This document shows, piece after piece, positions 34,601 to 43,016 of a stretch of 64,000 bases of DNA. The position numbers and the translations under genes are program-made. The notes under the pieces are model-generated. The model was not told the origin of the DNA. It did not search any database and worked only from the letters and a program-made list of their open reading frames with translations. Positions within the stretch are counted from its first letter, which is position 1. Each line of letters begins with the position of its first letter. Origin of the DNA: an uncultured Lachnospiraceae bacterium (GTDB taxonomy: Bacteria > Bacillota > Clostridia > Lachnospirales > Lachnospiraceae); the NCBI GenBank assembly GCA_949840915.1, contig CATKXY010000014.1, forward strand, positions 16,166 through 80,165, written 5' to 3'.

Positions 34601-35341
34601 ATGGGAAAACTGGAAGGAAAAGTAGCGCTGGTCACCGGCGGTACTTCTGGGATCGGCGCGGCGTCGGCAGCGCTGATGGCCCGGGAAGGGGCAGTGGTCA
34701 TTCTGGCGGCAAGAAATGAAGAGCGGGGCCGTAAACAGGAAACGGAAATCATCAATGCAGGAGGTAAAGCGGAGTTTATCCGGTGCGATGTCACACAAAG
34801 AGATGAGGTCGCAAAGCTGCGGGAAAGCGTGTTGGCCGGATACGGACGTCTGGATATTCTGATGAACAATGCGGGGCTCCTGAGGACGGCGGCCCTTGAG
34901 GATATTACGGACGAGGATTGGGATATGGTGTATCATACGAATTTAAAGTCCGCCCTGTATGTCTGCCAGAGCTTTATCGGCCTGCTGCAGGAGAGCCGGG
35001 GGGTTATCTTGAATAATGCGTCTATCAACGGCCTGCACCATTATATTAAAGGCAAGCGCAGCTATATGTATGCCACGTCAAAGGCGGCACTGATCCAGTT
35101 TACAAAATATTTGGCCAAGAATTACGCTCCTGCGGTCCGGGTAAATTGCTTGTGCCCCGGAATGACAATTACGAATTTGTTTACCAATCGGGATTTCAGC
35201 AGGTTTGACGGCTGCAATTTATTGGGTAGAATGGCGGATCCTGAGGAGATTGGCAGAATCGCGCTTTTTCTGGTATCGGACGATTCATCGTTTATGACGG
35301 GGAGCGTTGTGGTAGCGGACGGGGGAGAGAGTCTGCTGTGA
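34601..35341 (+). CDS. Classical short-chain dehydrogenase/reductase
   Basis: 246 residues. Cofactor site VALVTGGTSGIGAASAALMA, NNAG at about residue 88, Ser near ILNNASINGLHH, and the catalytic YMYATSKAAL. The C-terminus ends FMTGSVVVADGGESLL, the classical SDR end. ATG 34601 (MGKLEGKVAL) is chosen because AAGGAAGG precedes it; an ATG 27 bases earlier has no such site. Following the ThDP enzyme, it is placed where YerF-type reductases act in yersiniose pathways (reducing the added acetyl group). That role is inference; the fold is certain. Confidence 0.85.
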   Translation: MGKLEGKVALVTGGTSGIGAASAALMAREGAVVILAARNEERGRKQETEIINAGGKAEFIRCDVTQRDEVAKLRESVLAGYGRLDILMNNAGLLRTAALEDITDEDWDMVYHTNLKSALYVCQSFIGLLQESRGVILNNASINGLHHYIKGKRSYMYATSKAALIQFTKYLAKNYAPAVRVNCLCPGMTITNLFTNRDFSRFDGCNLLGRMADPEEIGRIALFLVSDDSSFMTGSVVVADGGESLL

Positions 35342-35384
35342 AATCAAGCGAAACAATCAGGGAATCGGTCAACGGAGGAGATTC

Positions 35385-36329
35385 ATGGAGAATGTGATTG
35401 TAACCGGTGCTACGGGAGAAATCGGATTGGCTTTGGTAGGAGAATTACTTGCACAGGGTAAGAACGTCACAGTAATATCCAGGCCAAATTCAAAGAGGGT
35501 CGGGAGACTGCCTCAAAATAATAACCTGCACATTGTTGAATGTGAATTAAAAGATTTGTTGGACTTGCCGGGTTCCGGTAAGACAGCAGGGCGTTTTGAT
35601 GTGTTTTATCACTTGGGCTGGGATTACAGCAGAGACCATTACAATGCCGGAAAGCAGCTATTGAACGCAAGTTATACTTTAAATGCCGTAGAAGCGGCAG
35701 AAAAATTTGGCTGTAACTGTTTTGTGGGTGCGGGATCACAGGCTGAGTACGGACGTGCAGACGGATTGATCGATGAGGGTACGCCCTGCCGCCCGGAGAC
35801 GGCGTACGGCATAGCGAAATTGTGCGCGGGGCAAATGAGCAGACTTTATTGTGAACAGAAAGGAATCCGACATGTCTGGTGCCGGATATTCAGCGTATAT
35901 GGTCCCGGCGATGCGGAATCTACGATGGTAATCTCTGTGATCAGACAGTTACTTGCGGGAAAAGTACCGGAGCTGACGATGGGTGAACAAATTTGGAATT
36001 TTCTTTATACATCCGATGCGGCCCGCGCTCTTTGCATGTTGGGGGAAAAGGATGCATGTGAGGGAATCTATTGTATCGGCAGCAGGGAAAGCAGACAATT
36101 GAAGAGTTACATTGAAGAACTCCGGGACTGTATAGACTGTAACCTGCCGTTAAAATTCGGAGCGCGTCCCTATTCTGAGAAACAGGTGATGAATATAAGC
36201 GTTAATATAGATAAACTGGTGAGCGACACGGGATTCGTCCAAAGCGTGGAATTCTCTGAAGGGATCCGGCGGACGATACAATGGTGTAAAGAGCATTCAC
36301 AAGTTGAAGAAACCGGATATGGGAAATGA
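35385..36329 (+). CDS. NAD(P)-dependent epimerase/reductase, RfbJ-like extended SDR (copy 2)
   Basis: 314 residues, paralogue of the gene at 23036 (FYHLGWDY here, FFHLGWAG there). Cofactor site VIVTGATGEIGLALVGELL; active site TAYGIAK; TMGEQIWNFLYTSDAARAL matches the GEQ...DF segment of CDP-abequose and CDP-paratose synthases. CRIFSVYGPGD is the usual extended-SDR core motif. GGAGGAG precedes the ATG. Two RfbJ-like enzymes beside rfbFGH could make two different 3,6-dideoxyhexoses, or act at different positions of a branched sugar. Confidence 0.78.
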   Translation: MENVIVTGATGEIGLALVGELLAQGKNVTVISRPNSKRVGRLPQNNNLHIVECELKDLLDLPGSGKTAGRFDVFYHLGWDYSRDHYNAGKQLLNASYTLNAVEAAEKFGCNCFVGAGSQAEYGRADGLIDEGTPCRPETAYGIAKLCAGQMSRLYCEQKGIRHVWCRIFSVYGPGDAESTMVISVIRQLLAGKVPELTMGEQIWNFLYTSDAARALCMLGEKDACEGIYCIGSRESRQLKSYIEELRDCIDCNLPLKFGARPYSEKQVMNISVNIDKLVSDTGFVQSVEFSEGIRRTIQWCKEHSQVEETGYGK

Positions 36330-36358
36330 CTGTGTGGTAAAAAGAGAGGAGATCGCAG

Positions 36359-37477
36359 ATGAAGAAAGATGATAACAGTATAAAACAATGGGCGGGGGGT
36401 GTATTTAACAATCATATTATTTTAGAGGATATGCAGGAGATATATGAGAGGGATCTGGACTGGGCGAAATTACAGGACAAGACCGTGCTGATAACCGGAG
36501 CATATGGGATGCTTGCTTCCTATTTGGCCTTTTTTCTAATATACCTTAATCGTTATCACGGAATGAATATCACAATTATTGCACTTGGCAGGAGTGAAAG
36601 GAAAGCAAGAGCAGTTTTTAAGGATTGCTTTCATGACAAACATTTTATCTTTCGAACGGATAACATATCGAAGCCCATAAGGGATATGCCGCCGGCTGAC
36701 TATATCGTCCATGCTGCCAGCCTGGCCCGGCCGGAGTATTATTCCAAAGTGCCGGTTGAAGTGGCGGAACCGAATGTGCTTGGAACGTACTACCTGCTGC
36801 GGTATGCCGCAGAGGTATCCTGTGAGGCTTTCTTGTATTTCAGCTCAGGTGATATTTATGGTAAAATATCATCTGCTGTGCATATCACAGAGGATATGGC
36901 AGGCTGTGTAAATCCTCTGGATGTGCACAGCTGCTACGGGGAAAGCAAAAGAATGGCGGAAACATGGTGCAAAGCGTTCTATCTGGAGTATCAGGTTCCT
37001 GTGAGGATTGCCAGGATCGGCCATACCTACGGTCCTACAATGGATATCGACCATGACTCAAGAGTCTTTGCCGCTTTTATGAGGGACGCGGTAACTCAAA
37101 AGGACATTATCATGTTGAGCGACGGATCGAGCAAAAGACCGTTTTGCTATATTGCAGATGCGGTTTCCGCCTATTTGCTGCTGCTGTTGAAAGGGATAAA
37201 TGGAGAAGCGTATAATGTTTGTAATACGGAACAGTTTATCAGTATCAGGCAGTTGGCGGAAATCGTAGCAGGGCTGCAGCCTGAGCTGGCATTGCAAGTG
37301 AAGTATCAACAGCGGCAGTCGGATGACTCCTATGTGGAGAATCATGACAATAAAGAAAACAGGCCCGTTGAGCATAAGCTAAAGCAGCTGGGGTGGGAAT
37401 GCCATTATGATGTTAAAGAGGGATTTGGCAGATGCCTTGCCTATTTTAAAGAGATCAGAAACAAGGAGGAAGGATAA
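36359..37477 (+). CDS. NAD-dependent nucleotide-sugar epimerase/dehydratase
   Basis: 372 residues, extended SDR with a ~35-residue N-terminal extension before the cofactor site TVLITGAYGMLASYLAFFL. Active site SCYGESKRMAE; also IVHAASLARPEYYSKVP and RIGHTYGPTMDID, which resemble UDP-glucuronate decarboxylase and dTDP-glucose 4,6-dehydratase relatives. AGAGGAG precedes the start. It is the third extended SDR of the island and shares a one-base overlap with the following methyltransferase (TAATG). From here to about 38.8 kb the DNA looks more A+T-rich than the rest of the island. Confidence 0.82.
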   Translation: MKKDDNSIKQWAGGVFNNHIILEDMQEIYERDLDWAKLQDKTVLITGAYGMLASYLAFFLIYLNRYHGMNITIIALGRSERKARAVFKDCFHDKHFIFRTDNISKPIRDMPPADYIVHAASLARPEYYSKVPVEVAEPNVLGTYYLLRYAAEVSCEAFLYFSSGDIYGKISSAVHITEDMAGCVNPLDVHSCYGESKRMAETWCKAFYLEYQVPVRIARIGHTYGPTMDIDHDSRVFAAFMRDAVTQKDIIMLSDGSSKRPFCYIADAVSAYLLLLLKGINGEAYNVCNTEQFISIRQLAEIVAGLQPELALQVKYQQRQSDDSYVENHDNKENRPVEHKLKQLGWECHYDVKEGFGRCLAYFKEIRNKEEG

Positions 37478-38436
37478 TGTTTGAAGAGATTAAGGCAGCA
37501 TGGGAAGAGAGCGGGAAGAGCAAGTCAGACAGAGAACAATATTTTAGAGCGATGTTGCAGGCCATAACGCAAATGACGGATGCGGATTGCCTGATGGGGA
37601 ATTCTATCATCGATAAAATTGAAATTGGCAGAAAGGGTATCGCAATACTGCTGAATGAGGCACACGGCGGCTTTCGTATGCACATTAATCAAAAGGATTT
37701 TGAAGAAGTTCCGATCAGTATTTTGTGTTACGGACAGTATGAAAGTGAAGAGACCTTTATGGTACTGAAGCTGCTGGAGTATTATCGGGGAGAGAAGGAA
37801 ATCACAGTGTTTGACATCGGCGCTAATGTGGGATGGTACACACTGAATATATTGAGCAGATTTCCGGAGATGACCGTCCATTCCTTTGAGCCTGGTCCGG
37901 TCACCTTTGACAGATTATATACAAATGTTGAAATAAACGGGTTTAACACCGGAAATTTACATAATATCGGGTTATATAAGGAGACAAAAGAGCTTGATTT
38001 TTACTATGACAGCGAGGGTTCCGGCGCATCTTCGCTCGTAAATTTGAGAGACAAGGATACGATCGATAAAATCAGCGTAAGCATGTTGAAAATGGATGAC
38101 TGGGCAAAGGATCACAAGATAGACAGGGTTGATTTTATCAAATGTGATGTGGAAGGGTCCGAATTATTTGTATATGAAGGAGGAATTGAATTAATCAGGA
38201 AACATCATCCGATTATCTTCTCAGAGATGCTGAGAAAATGGTCCGCCAAGTTTAACTATACACCGAATGATATAATAAAGCTGTTAGAAGAGATAGGATA
38301 CGGATGTTTTGTGATTTCCGGGGAACATATGCTGAAAGAGTGTCCTTGCGTGAACGAGGATACGGTGGAAACCAATTATTTTTTCCTGCACAGAGAGAAA
38401 CATGCGAATATTATAAGTGAAATGGTGCTTATGTAA
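37477..38436 (+). CDS. FkbM-family methyltransferase
   Basis: 319 residues. SAM-binding start VFDIGANVGWYTLNIL, acidic end of the second strand VHSFEPGPVTFDRLYTN, and FIKCDVEGSELFVYEGG, all FkbM-type. The family O-methylates sugars or small molecules and is common in flagellin and capsule glycan islands. An N-terminal ~110-residue helical part precedes the catalytic domain. The ATG overlaps the previous stop by one base. It is likely to cap a sugar of the glycan by methylation; the position cannot be inferred. Confidence 0.88.
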   Translation: MFEEIKAAWEESGKSKSDREQYFRAMLQAITQMTDADCLMGNSIIDKIEIGRKGIAILLNEAHGGFRMHINQKDFEEVPISILCYGQYESEETFMVLKLLEYYRGEKEITVFDIGANVGWYTLNILSRFPEMTVHSFEPGPVTFDRLYTNVEINGFNTGNLHNIGLYKETKELDFYYDSEGSGASSLVNLRDKDTIDKISVSMLKMDDWAKDHKIDRVDFIKCDVEGSELFVYEGGIELIRKHHPIIFSEMLRKWSAKFNYTPNDIIKLLEEIGYGCFVISGEHMLKECPCVNEDTVETNYFFLHREKHANIISEMVLM

Positions 38437-38463
38437 TACAAATAAGAGGGGATAACAGAGGCG

Positions 38464-38808
38464 ATGTATGGTTTGATTCAGGATTTGCTGCTGAAATACG
38501 ATAAAGTGTTTTTCGTTACAAAGCTGTTCCCGCAAAAGGAATGGGACTGTTTTTGTTCTGCATTCTCAAAGCGGACAGATGGGAAGGCTGTTTTTCTGCT
38601 GGAAGAGGGTATTGCCTGCCCGAACAACTTTCACAGCTTTGTAATATCTCATGAAGAGGCTGAAGAATGTTACAAACTGTACCTGACATACGAGTTTTCC
38701 AATCGTTTTATCACATTGGCCGATTTCAAGCAGTACGGCACGTTGTTCCATTATATAGAGACAGGAATTTTAACGGAAGAAGAAGCTATAAGGGCGATGC
38801 TCGCCTAG
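38464..38808 (+). CDS. Small protein of unknown function
   Basis: 114 residues, not recognised. It is rich in aromatic residues and Cys/Glu (LLLKYDKVFFVTKLFPQKEW, YKLYLTYEFSNRFITLADFK) with no signal peptide or membrane helix. It lies 27 bases after the FkbM gene and 54 before the GT9-like gene, in the same direction, with only a weak ribosome-binding site (ACAGAGGCG). Coding status is supported by continuous frame and close packing. It might bind one of the neighbouring enzymes. Confidence 0.55.
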   Translation: MYGLIQDLLLKYDKVFFVTKLFPQKEWDCFCSAFSKRTDGKAVFLLEEGIACPNNFHSFVISHEEAEECYKLYLTYEFSNRFITLADFKQYGTLFHYIETGILTEEEAIRAMLA

Positions 38809-38862
38809 ACGGCAATTATTATCAGGAGCTTTGTCTGCGTCAGAAAAGGGGGTGAACCAGCT

Positions 38863-40083
38863 TTGGAAGCGCAATATTATAGAGCGATGACGGAAAATTT
38901 AGAGGAAATAGAGCAGGCCGGAATATTGGAGCATAAGAAGATTTTTCTCTTCGGACACTGCCATGCGACGGAGGAACTGGCGGATTTGCTGCTGGGCAAG
39001 GGGTATGCGGTGTCTGCTATCCTGGACAATAATGCGGTCAAGCATGGGAATGATTATCGCGGGATTGTCATTCAGGCACCGCAGGAGATCATCAGAGAAG
39101 CCGGTGAAGATGTAATCGTGTGTATTGCAGCCAGGGCATATGCAGCCATGACGGAGCAGTTAAGGCGTTTAGGGTTTCAGGGGATGATCCGTAAACTGGT
39201 AGATTATAACAGTTATGCCGATTATTCTCTGTCTGAGGAAACGATAAACCGCATGACGCTGCGCAGACAGAGAGGGGAAATACTGTTTTCCGGGCTGAAA
39301 GAGAAATATCCGGATCGTTTTCGGTTCCTTTGTCCTTTTGCGGCTCTGGGAGATATCTATATCATGATGTCTTATCTGCCCCATTTCCTGAGTAAGCGCG
39401 GGATAGACAAATGCGTTGTGGGTGTGATCGGAAATGCCTGCGCACAGGTTGTACGGCTTTTTGGATCCTATCCCGTAGAGGTTCTGTCGCAGAGGGATAT
39501 GGATGAGATGATTCAGGCTGCTCTTTATGAGCAGGACGCAGATACCTATATACCGCATCAGGACCGGCCGTATGTGGTAAAACTCTCCAATGCATTATAC
39601 ATCAAACCAATCACGCTGGAGCAGATGTATTGCTGCGGTGTGTTTGGGCTGCCGTGGGGGACTAAGCCGTTTGAGCCCGTGGGATTTTTGGAGTATGGTG
39701 AATTGGAGACGATCAGGGAGGGTGAGGCGGTCATTTTCTCTCCCTATGCAAAGTCTGTCACATCGCTTCCGGCTGCTATATGGGAACAGGTAGTTGCCCA
39801 TTACAAAGCCAAAGGGTATCAATGTTTTACCAATGTGGCAGGCGAGGAGAAGCCTCTGGCCGGGACCGCTGCGATCAGCCCGAAGATTCTGGAGATGAAA
39901 TCCGTGGTAGAACGGGCGGGTACTTATGTTGGAATCCGGAGCGGACTGTGTGATGTCCTTAAAAATGTAAATGCAAGAAAGATTGCGCTTTACCCTGATT
40001 ATAATTATTCCGACACAAAATGGAAAGCGGTTGAAATTTATGCGTTGGACGGATGGGAAAATATTGTGGTAAAGGATGAATAG
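38863..40083 (+). CDS. Glycosyltransferase-like protein (GT9-like C-terminus) with N-terminal Rossmann-like module
   Basis: 406 residues. It begins at a TTG codon, chosen because AAGGGGGTGA lies seven bases upstream. Residues ~22-115 repeat the Rossmann-like module found at the C-termini of the three GT2-like proteins (KIFLFGHCHATEELADLLLG). Residues ~150-406 resemble heptosyltransferase-type (GT9) enzymes: FLCPFAALGDIYIMMSYL near the front, AVIFSPYAKSVTSLPAAIW, and GTYVGIRSGLCDVLKNV near the end. The donor could be an ADP- or other NDP-sugar. The module is attached to the opposite end compared with the GT2 paralogues. Confidence 0.68.
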   Translation: MEAQYYRAMTENLEEIEQAGILEHKKIFLFGHCHATEELADLLLGKGYAVSAILDNNAVKHGNDYRGIVIQAPQEIIREAGEDVIVCIAARAYAAMTEQLRRLGFQGMIRKLVDYNSYADYSLSEETINRMTLRRQRGEILFSGLKEKYPDRFRFLCPFAALGDIYIMMSYLPHFLSKRGIDKCVVGVIGNACAQVVRLFGSYPVEVLSQRDMDEMIQAALYEQDADTYIPHQDRPYVVKLSNALYIKPITLEQMYCCGVFGLPWGTKPFEPVGFLEYGELETIREGEAVIFSPYAKSVTSLPAAIWEQVVAHYKAKGYQCFTNVAGEEKPLAGTAAISPKILEMKSVVERAGTYVGIRSGLCDVLKNVNARKIALYPDYNYSDTKWKAVEIYALDGWENIVVKDE

Positions 40084-40085
40084 GA

Positions 40086-40457
40086 ATGGAGCAGAAATTA
40101 ATTTTGTCTACGCTGCCCAAGACATGGATTTTTGACTTGGACGGAACTTTGTTAAAGCATAACGGCTATAAGATCGATGGGCATGATACGGTTCTGCCGG
40201 GAGTAAAGGAGTATCTCGCCACGATTCTGCCGGAGGACCGGGTGGTTCTTTTGACTTCCCGGACGGATGAATATCGGGACAGTACTCTGCGTTTTTTGGC
40301 GGAGTCGGGTATTCGCTATGACGAAATCTTATTTAATATGCCTATGGGCGAAAGAATTCTGGTAAACGACCGCAAGCCTTCGGGGCTGGATATGGCGGTA
40401 GCGGTCAATCTCGAGAGAGACAGCTTTGTGCTTGCGTCTGTGGAGCGAGAGAAATAG
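40086..40457 (+). CDS. Small HAD-superfamily hydrolase
   Basis: 123 residues, only the HAD core. Motif I TWIFDLDGTLL gives catalytic D17 and D19; motif II is VVLLTSRTDEYR; motif III/IV is likely ILVNDRKPSGLD. No cap domain is visible, so it probably acts on a phosphorylated small sugar or polyol held by a partner, or as a small phosphatase. It starts two bases after the GT9-like stop and precedes the ribulose-phosphate-epimerase-like gene by 83 bases. A phosphatase would fit a polyol pathway such as those making CDP-glycerol variants, but this is inference. Confidence 0.78.
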   Translation: MEQKLILSTLPKTWIFDLDGTLLKHNGYKIDGHDTVLPGVKEYLATILPEDRVVLLTSRTDEYRDSTLRFLAESGIRYDEILFNMPMGERILVNDRKPSGLDMAVAVNLERDSFVLASVEREK

Positions 40458-40540
40458 CCATATGATTGGTGTGTGAAAGAGTTTAAACGCGCGTGCCGCT
40501 CTGGCGGCATGGCAGAGAATACAGAATATAGGAGAAATAT

Positions 40541-41209
40541 ATGAGATTTGAGTTGATGGCTTCCATGATGTGCGCAAACTATGGTAATCTGGAGAAGGAA
40601 GTAAGGGATTTGGAGCAGGCGGGCATAGATTCCTTTCATATAGATATAATGGATGGAAGATATGTGCCGAATTTTGCCATGTCCCTGAATGATATGGCGT
40701 ATATCCGTTCGGCGACGGAGCTGCCGCTGGATGTGCATCTGATGATAGAGCATCCCAATAACAATATTCATCTTTTTACGGATAAGCTCCGGGCAGGAGA
40801 CACGGTTTATATACATCCGGAGGCAGAATATCATCCTTCTACCACTCTGCAGAAAATCATAAACGCGGGACTGACTCCGGGGATTGCCATCAATCCCGGC
40901 ACCAGTGTGGAGACTGTGCTGGAGATGCTGCGCATTGTCAAGAAAGTCCTGGTGATGGCTGTCAATCCGGGGAATGCCGGGCAAATGTATATGCCTTATG
41001 TGGGGAAAAAGATCACTAAATTATTGTCTCTGAAGGATGAGATGGACTTCGAGATATACTGGGACGGAGCCTGCGGGGAAGACAAGATCAGAACCTTTGC
41101 GCCGAGAGGAATAAAGGGGTTTGTACTTGGAACTACACTGCTGTTCGGAAAGACCGATTCTTATTGTGATGCGATCAAGAGGCTGAGAGAGATGGAAGTG
41201 GAGATGTAG
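40541..41209 (+). CDS. Ribulose-phosphate 3-epimerase family protein
   Basis: 222 residues, TIM barrel. Signatures: FHIDIMDGRYVPNFAMS, LPLDVHLMIEHPNN and VLVMAVNPGNAGQMYMPY, with the phosphate-binding end WDGACGEDKI and FVLGTTLLF. It interconverts ribulose-5-phosphate and xylulose-5-phosphate in known members; here the location next to a cytidylyltransferase and a polyol dehydrogenase suggests a dedicated supply of a pentulose phosphate. The typical metal ligands (Asp and His in DIMDG and VHLM) are present. AGGAG lies before the ATG. It ends one base before the next gene. Confidence 0.86.
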   Translation: MRFELMASMMCANYGNLEKEVRDLEQAGIDSFHIDIMDGRYVPNFAMSLNDMAYIRSATELPLDVHLMIEHPNNNIHLFTDKLRAGDTVYIHPEAEYHPSTTLQKIINAGLTPGIAINPGTSVETVLEMLRIVKKVLVMAVNPGNAGQMYMPYVGKKITKLLSLKDEMDFEIYWDGACGEDKIRTFAPRGIKGFVLGTTLLFGKTDSYCDAIKRLREMEVEM

Positions 41210-41210
41210 T

Positions 41211-41912
41211 ATGAGCGGCATGAACGTGGCACTGATTCTGGCCGGGGGGACCGGCAGCAGGCTTGGCGCGGATGTTCCCAAGCAGTATCTGGAGGCGGCA
41301 GGACGTCCGATTATCGCTTATTGTCTGCAAACCATGGAGGCGCACGAGTGTATTGACGCCATTCAGATTGTGGCGGAGGAGATGTGGCGGCCATTGATAC
41401 GGAAGTGGGCGGGAGATAAATTGAAGGGCTTTTCCGAGCCGGGCAGAAACCGTCAGATGTCCATTCTGAATGGTCTGGAGGATATCAGAGCTTTTGCCCC
41501 CGGTGAGTCTGTGGTGCTGATCCATGATGCGGCCAGGCCCCTGGTTTCACCGCAGACCATCGCGGCCTGCATCGAAGGCTGCAGAGAGCATGACGGCGTC
41601 ATGCCTGCTCTTCCGATGAAGGATACGGTTTATTATGGTGTTTCCGGCAGGATTGAGGCACTGCTGGAGCGGAGTAAGATAATTGCAGGACAGGCTCCGG
41701 AGGCTTTTCGGCTGGAGCGTTATTATCAGGCTAATCGCGCTCTGTCACAGGATCAGCTGCTGGAGATTAACGGTTCCACAGAACCGGCAGTCATGGCGGA
41801 CATGGATATTTGTTATATAGCCGGTGACGAGCGTAATTTCAAGATCACCACAAAAGAGGATCTGAAGCGGTTTTGCCGTATAGTCGGGGATGGGGAGGAT
41901 AGTGAGACATGA
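41211..41912 (+). CDS. IspD/TarI-family cytidylyltransferase
   Basis: 233 residues. Signatures: VALILAGGTGSRLGADVPKQ (CTP-binding loop), GRNRQMSILNGLEDI, and VLIHDAARPLVSPQTI. Members make CDP-methylerythritol (IspD) or CDP-ribitol (TarI/Bcs1). Its neighbours are a pentulose-phosphate epimerase and a polyol-phosphate dehydrogenase, with no isoprenoid genes, so CDP-ribitol or another CDP-pentitol is the more likely product. Start 41211 has GGAG eight bases upstream; MNVALILAGG at 41220 is an alternative. It overlaps the dehydrogenase start by four bases. Confidence 0.86.
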   Translation: MSGMNVALILAGGTGSRLGADVPKQYLEAAGRPIIAYCLQTMEAHECIDAIQIVAEEMWRPLIRKWAGDKLKGFSEPGRNRQMSILNGLEDIRAFAPGESVVLIHDAARPLVSPQTIAACIEGCREHDGVMPALPMKDTVYYGVSGRIEALLERSKIIAGQAPEAFRLERYYQANRALSQDQLLEINGSTEPAVMADMDICYIAGDERNFKITTKEDLKRFCRIVGDGEDSET

Positions 41913-42955
41913 AAGCGTATGTGCTGCACGGGATTGGCGATCTGCGGTATGAGGATGCGGAGCTTCCGGTTTTGGAGAAGAATACCGTGTTGGTTCAGGT
42001 GCGGGCGGTAGGTATCTGCGGCTCGGATATTCCCAGGATTTATCGAACGGGGGCATATTCTCATCCGTTGATTCCGGGCCATGAGTTTGCGGGGATTGTG
42101 GCCGAAGTGGGCCCTGATGTGGATCAGTCCTGGCTGAACAGGAGAGTAGGCGTGTTTCCCATGATGCCGTGTGGAAAATGTCCCCAGTGCCGGAAAGAGC
42201 AATATGAAATGTGCCAAAGCTATAACTATCTGGGGTCCAGGACAGATGGGGGATTTGCGGAATATGTGCGTGTTCCGGTGTGGAATCTGATAGAGCTGCC
42301 CGACAATGTGAGCTTTGAACAGGCATCTATGCTGGAGCCGGCGTCAGTCGCCGTACACGCCATCCGCGGAATAGAGATGAATGCAAAGGAATCCGCTGTA
42401 GTGTGCGGCCTGGGAACGATAGGGCTCCTGATCGTGATGTTTTTACGGAGTATGGGAGTGCAAGACATCTATGTGATCGGCAACAAGAAGATGCAGCGGA
42501 AGATGGCCATGGAGTTTGGGGTGCCCGGAGAGCATTTCTGTGATACACGGGAACAAGACGTAGTGGAGTGGATGAATTCTGTCACCGCCGGGCAGGGTGC
42601 GGATGTGTTTTTTGACTGCGTAGGCAAGAGTCAGGTACTGGAGCAGGCCATTCAATGCGTCTGTGCCGGAGGAAGAATCATGCTGGTGGGTAATCCGGCG
42701 TCAGATGTATGTCTGGAGAAGAACCTATACTGGAAGATACTTCGCAGGCAGCTGACTTTGAAGGGGACATGGAATTCCTCCTACAGGCAGAATGCGGAGG
42801 ATGACTGGCACGTGGTCCTCAATACCATTCAGAACGGCGGGATTCATCCGGAACAGCTGATTACACATCGGTTTGCCCTGGCAGAGCTGTGGCAGGGGCT
42901 GGAGTGTATGAGGGATAAGAAGGAAGAGTATGTAAAAATGACGGCGGTCTTATAG
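41909..42955 (+). CDS. Zinc-dependent polyol-phosphate dehydrogenase (GatD/TarJ-like MDR)
   Basis: 348 residues, medium-chain dehydrogenase. Catalytic zinc site VGICGSDIPRIY with GHEFAGIVAEVG; the structural zinc loop MPCGKCPQCRKEQYEMC has four Cys; cofactor motif VVCGLGTIGLLIVMFL. YLGSRTDGGFAEYVRVP closely resembles galactitol-1-phosphate 5-dehydrogenase. TarJ, which reduces ribulose-5-phosphate to ribitol-5-phosphate, is in the same superfamily. With the epimerase and cytidylyltransferase just upstream, a reduction of a pentulose phosphate to a pentitol phosphate for CDP activation is the simplest reading. The pentitol identity (ribitol, xylitol, arabinitol) is open. Confidence 0.86.
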   Translation: MKAYVLHGIGDLRYEDAELPVLEKNTVLVQVRAVGICGSDIPRIYRTGAYSHPLIPGHEFAGIVAEVGPDVDQSWLNRRVGVFPMMPCGKCPQCRKEQYEMCQSYNYLGSRTDGGFAEYVRVPVWNLIELPDNVSFEQASMLEPASVAVHAIRGIEMNAKESAVVCGLGTIGLLIVMFLRSMGVQDIYVIGNKKMQRKMAMEFGVPGEHFCDTREQDVVEWMNSVTAGQGADVFFDCVGKSQVLEQAIQCVCAGGRIMLVGNPASDVCLEKNLYWKILRRQLTLKGTWNSSYRQNAEDDWHVVLNTIQNGGIHPEQLITHRFALAELWQGLECMRDKKEEYVKMTAVL

Positions 42956-42981
42956 ACCGGAAAAAGCAGATGGAGTACAGG

Positions 42982-43016
42982 ATGATAGAGGCTAGAGAGC
43001 CTCTATCATTTTTTTG
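42982..43016 (+). terminator. Intrinsic terminator closing the plus-strand glycan operon
   Basis: ATGATAGAGGCT (42982-42993) and AGCCTCTATCAT (42998-43009) form a perfect 12-bp stem with an AGAG loop, followed by seven T. The stop codon of the minus-strand gene lies inside the stem (42992-42994). Confidence 0.93.

Noticed and set aside
41211..41912. Housekeeping ispD (isoprenoid pathway)
   Set aside because: Neighbours are a pentulose-phosphate epimerase and a polyol-phosphate dehydrogenase, which fit a CDP-polyol route better. IspD is not fully excluded.
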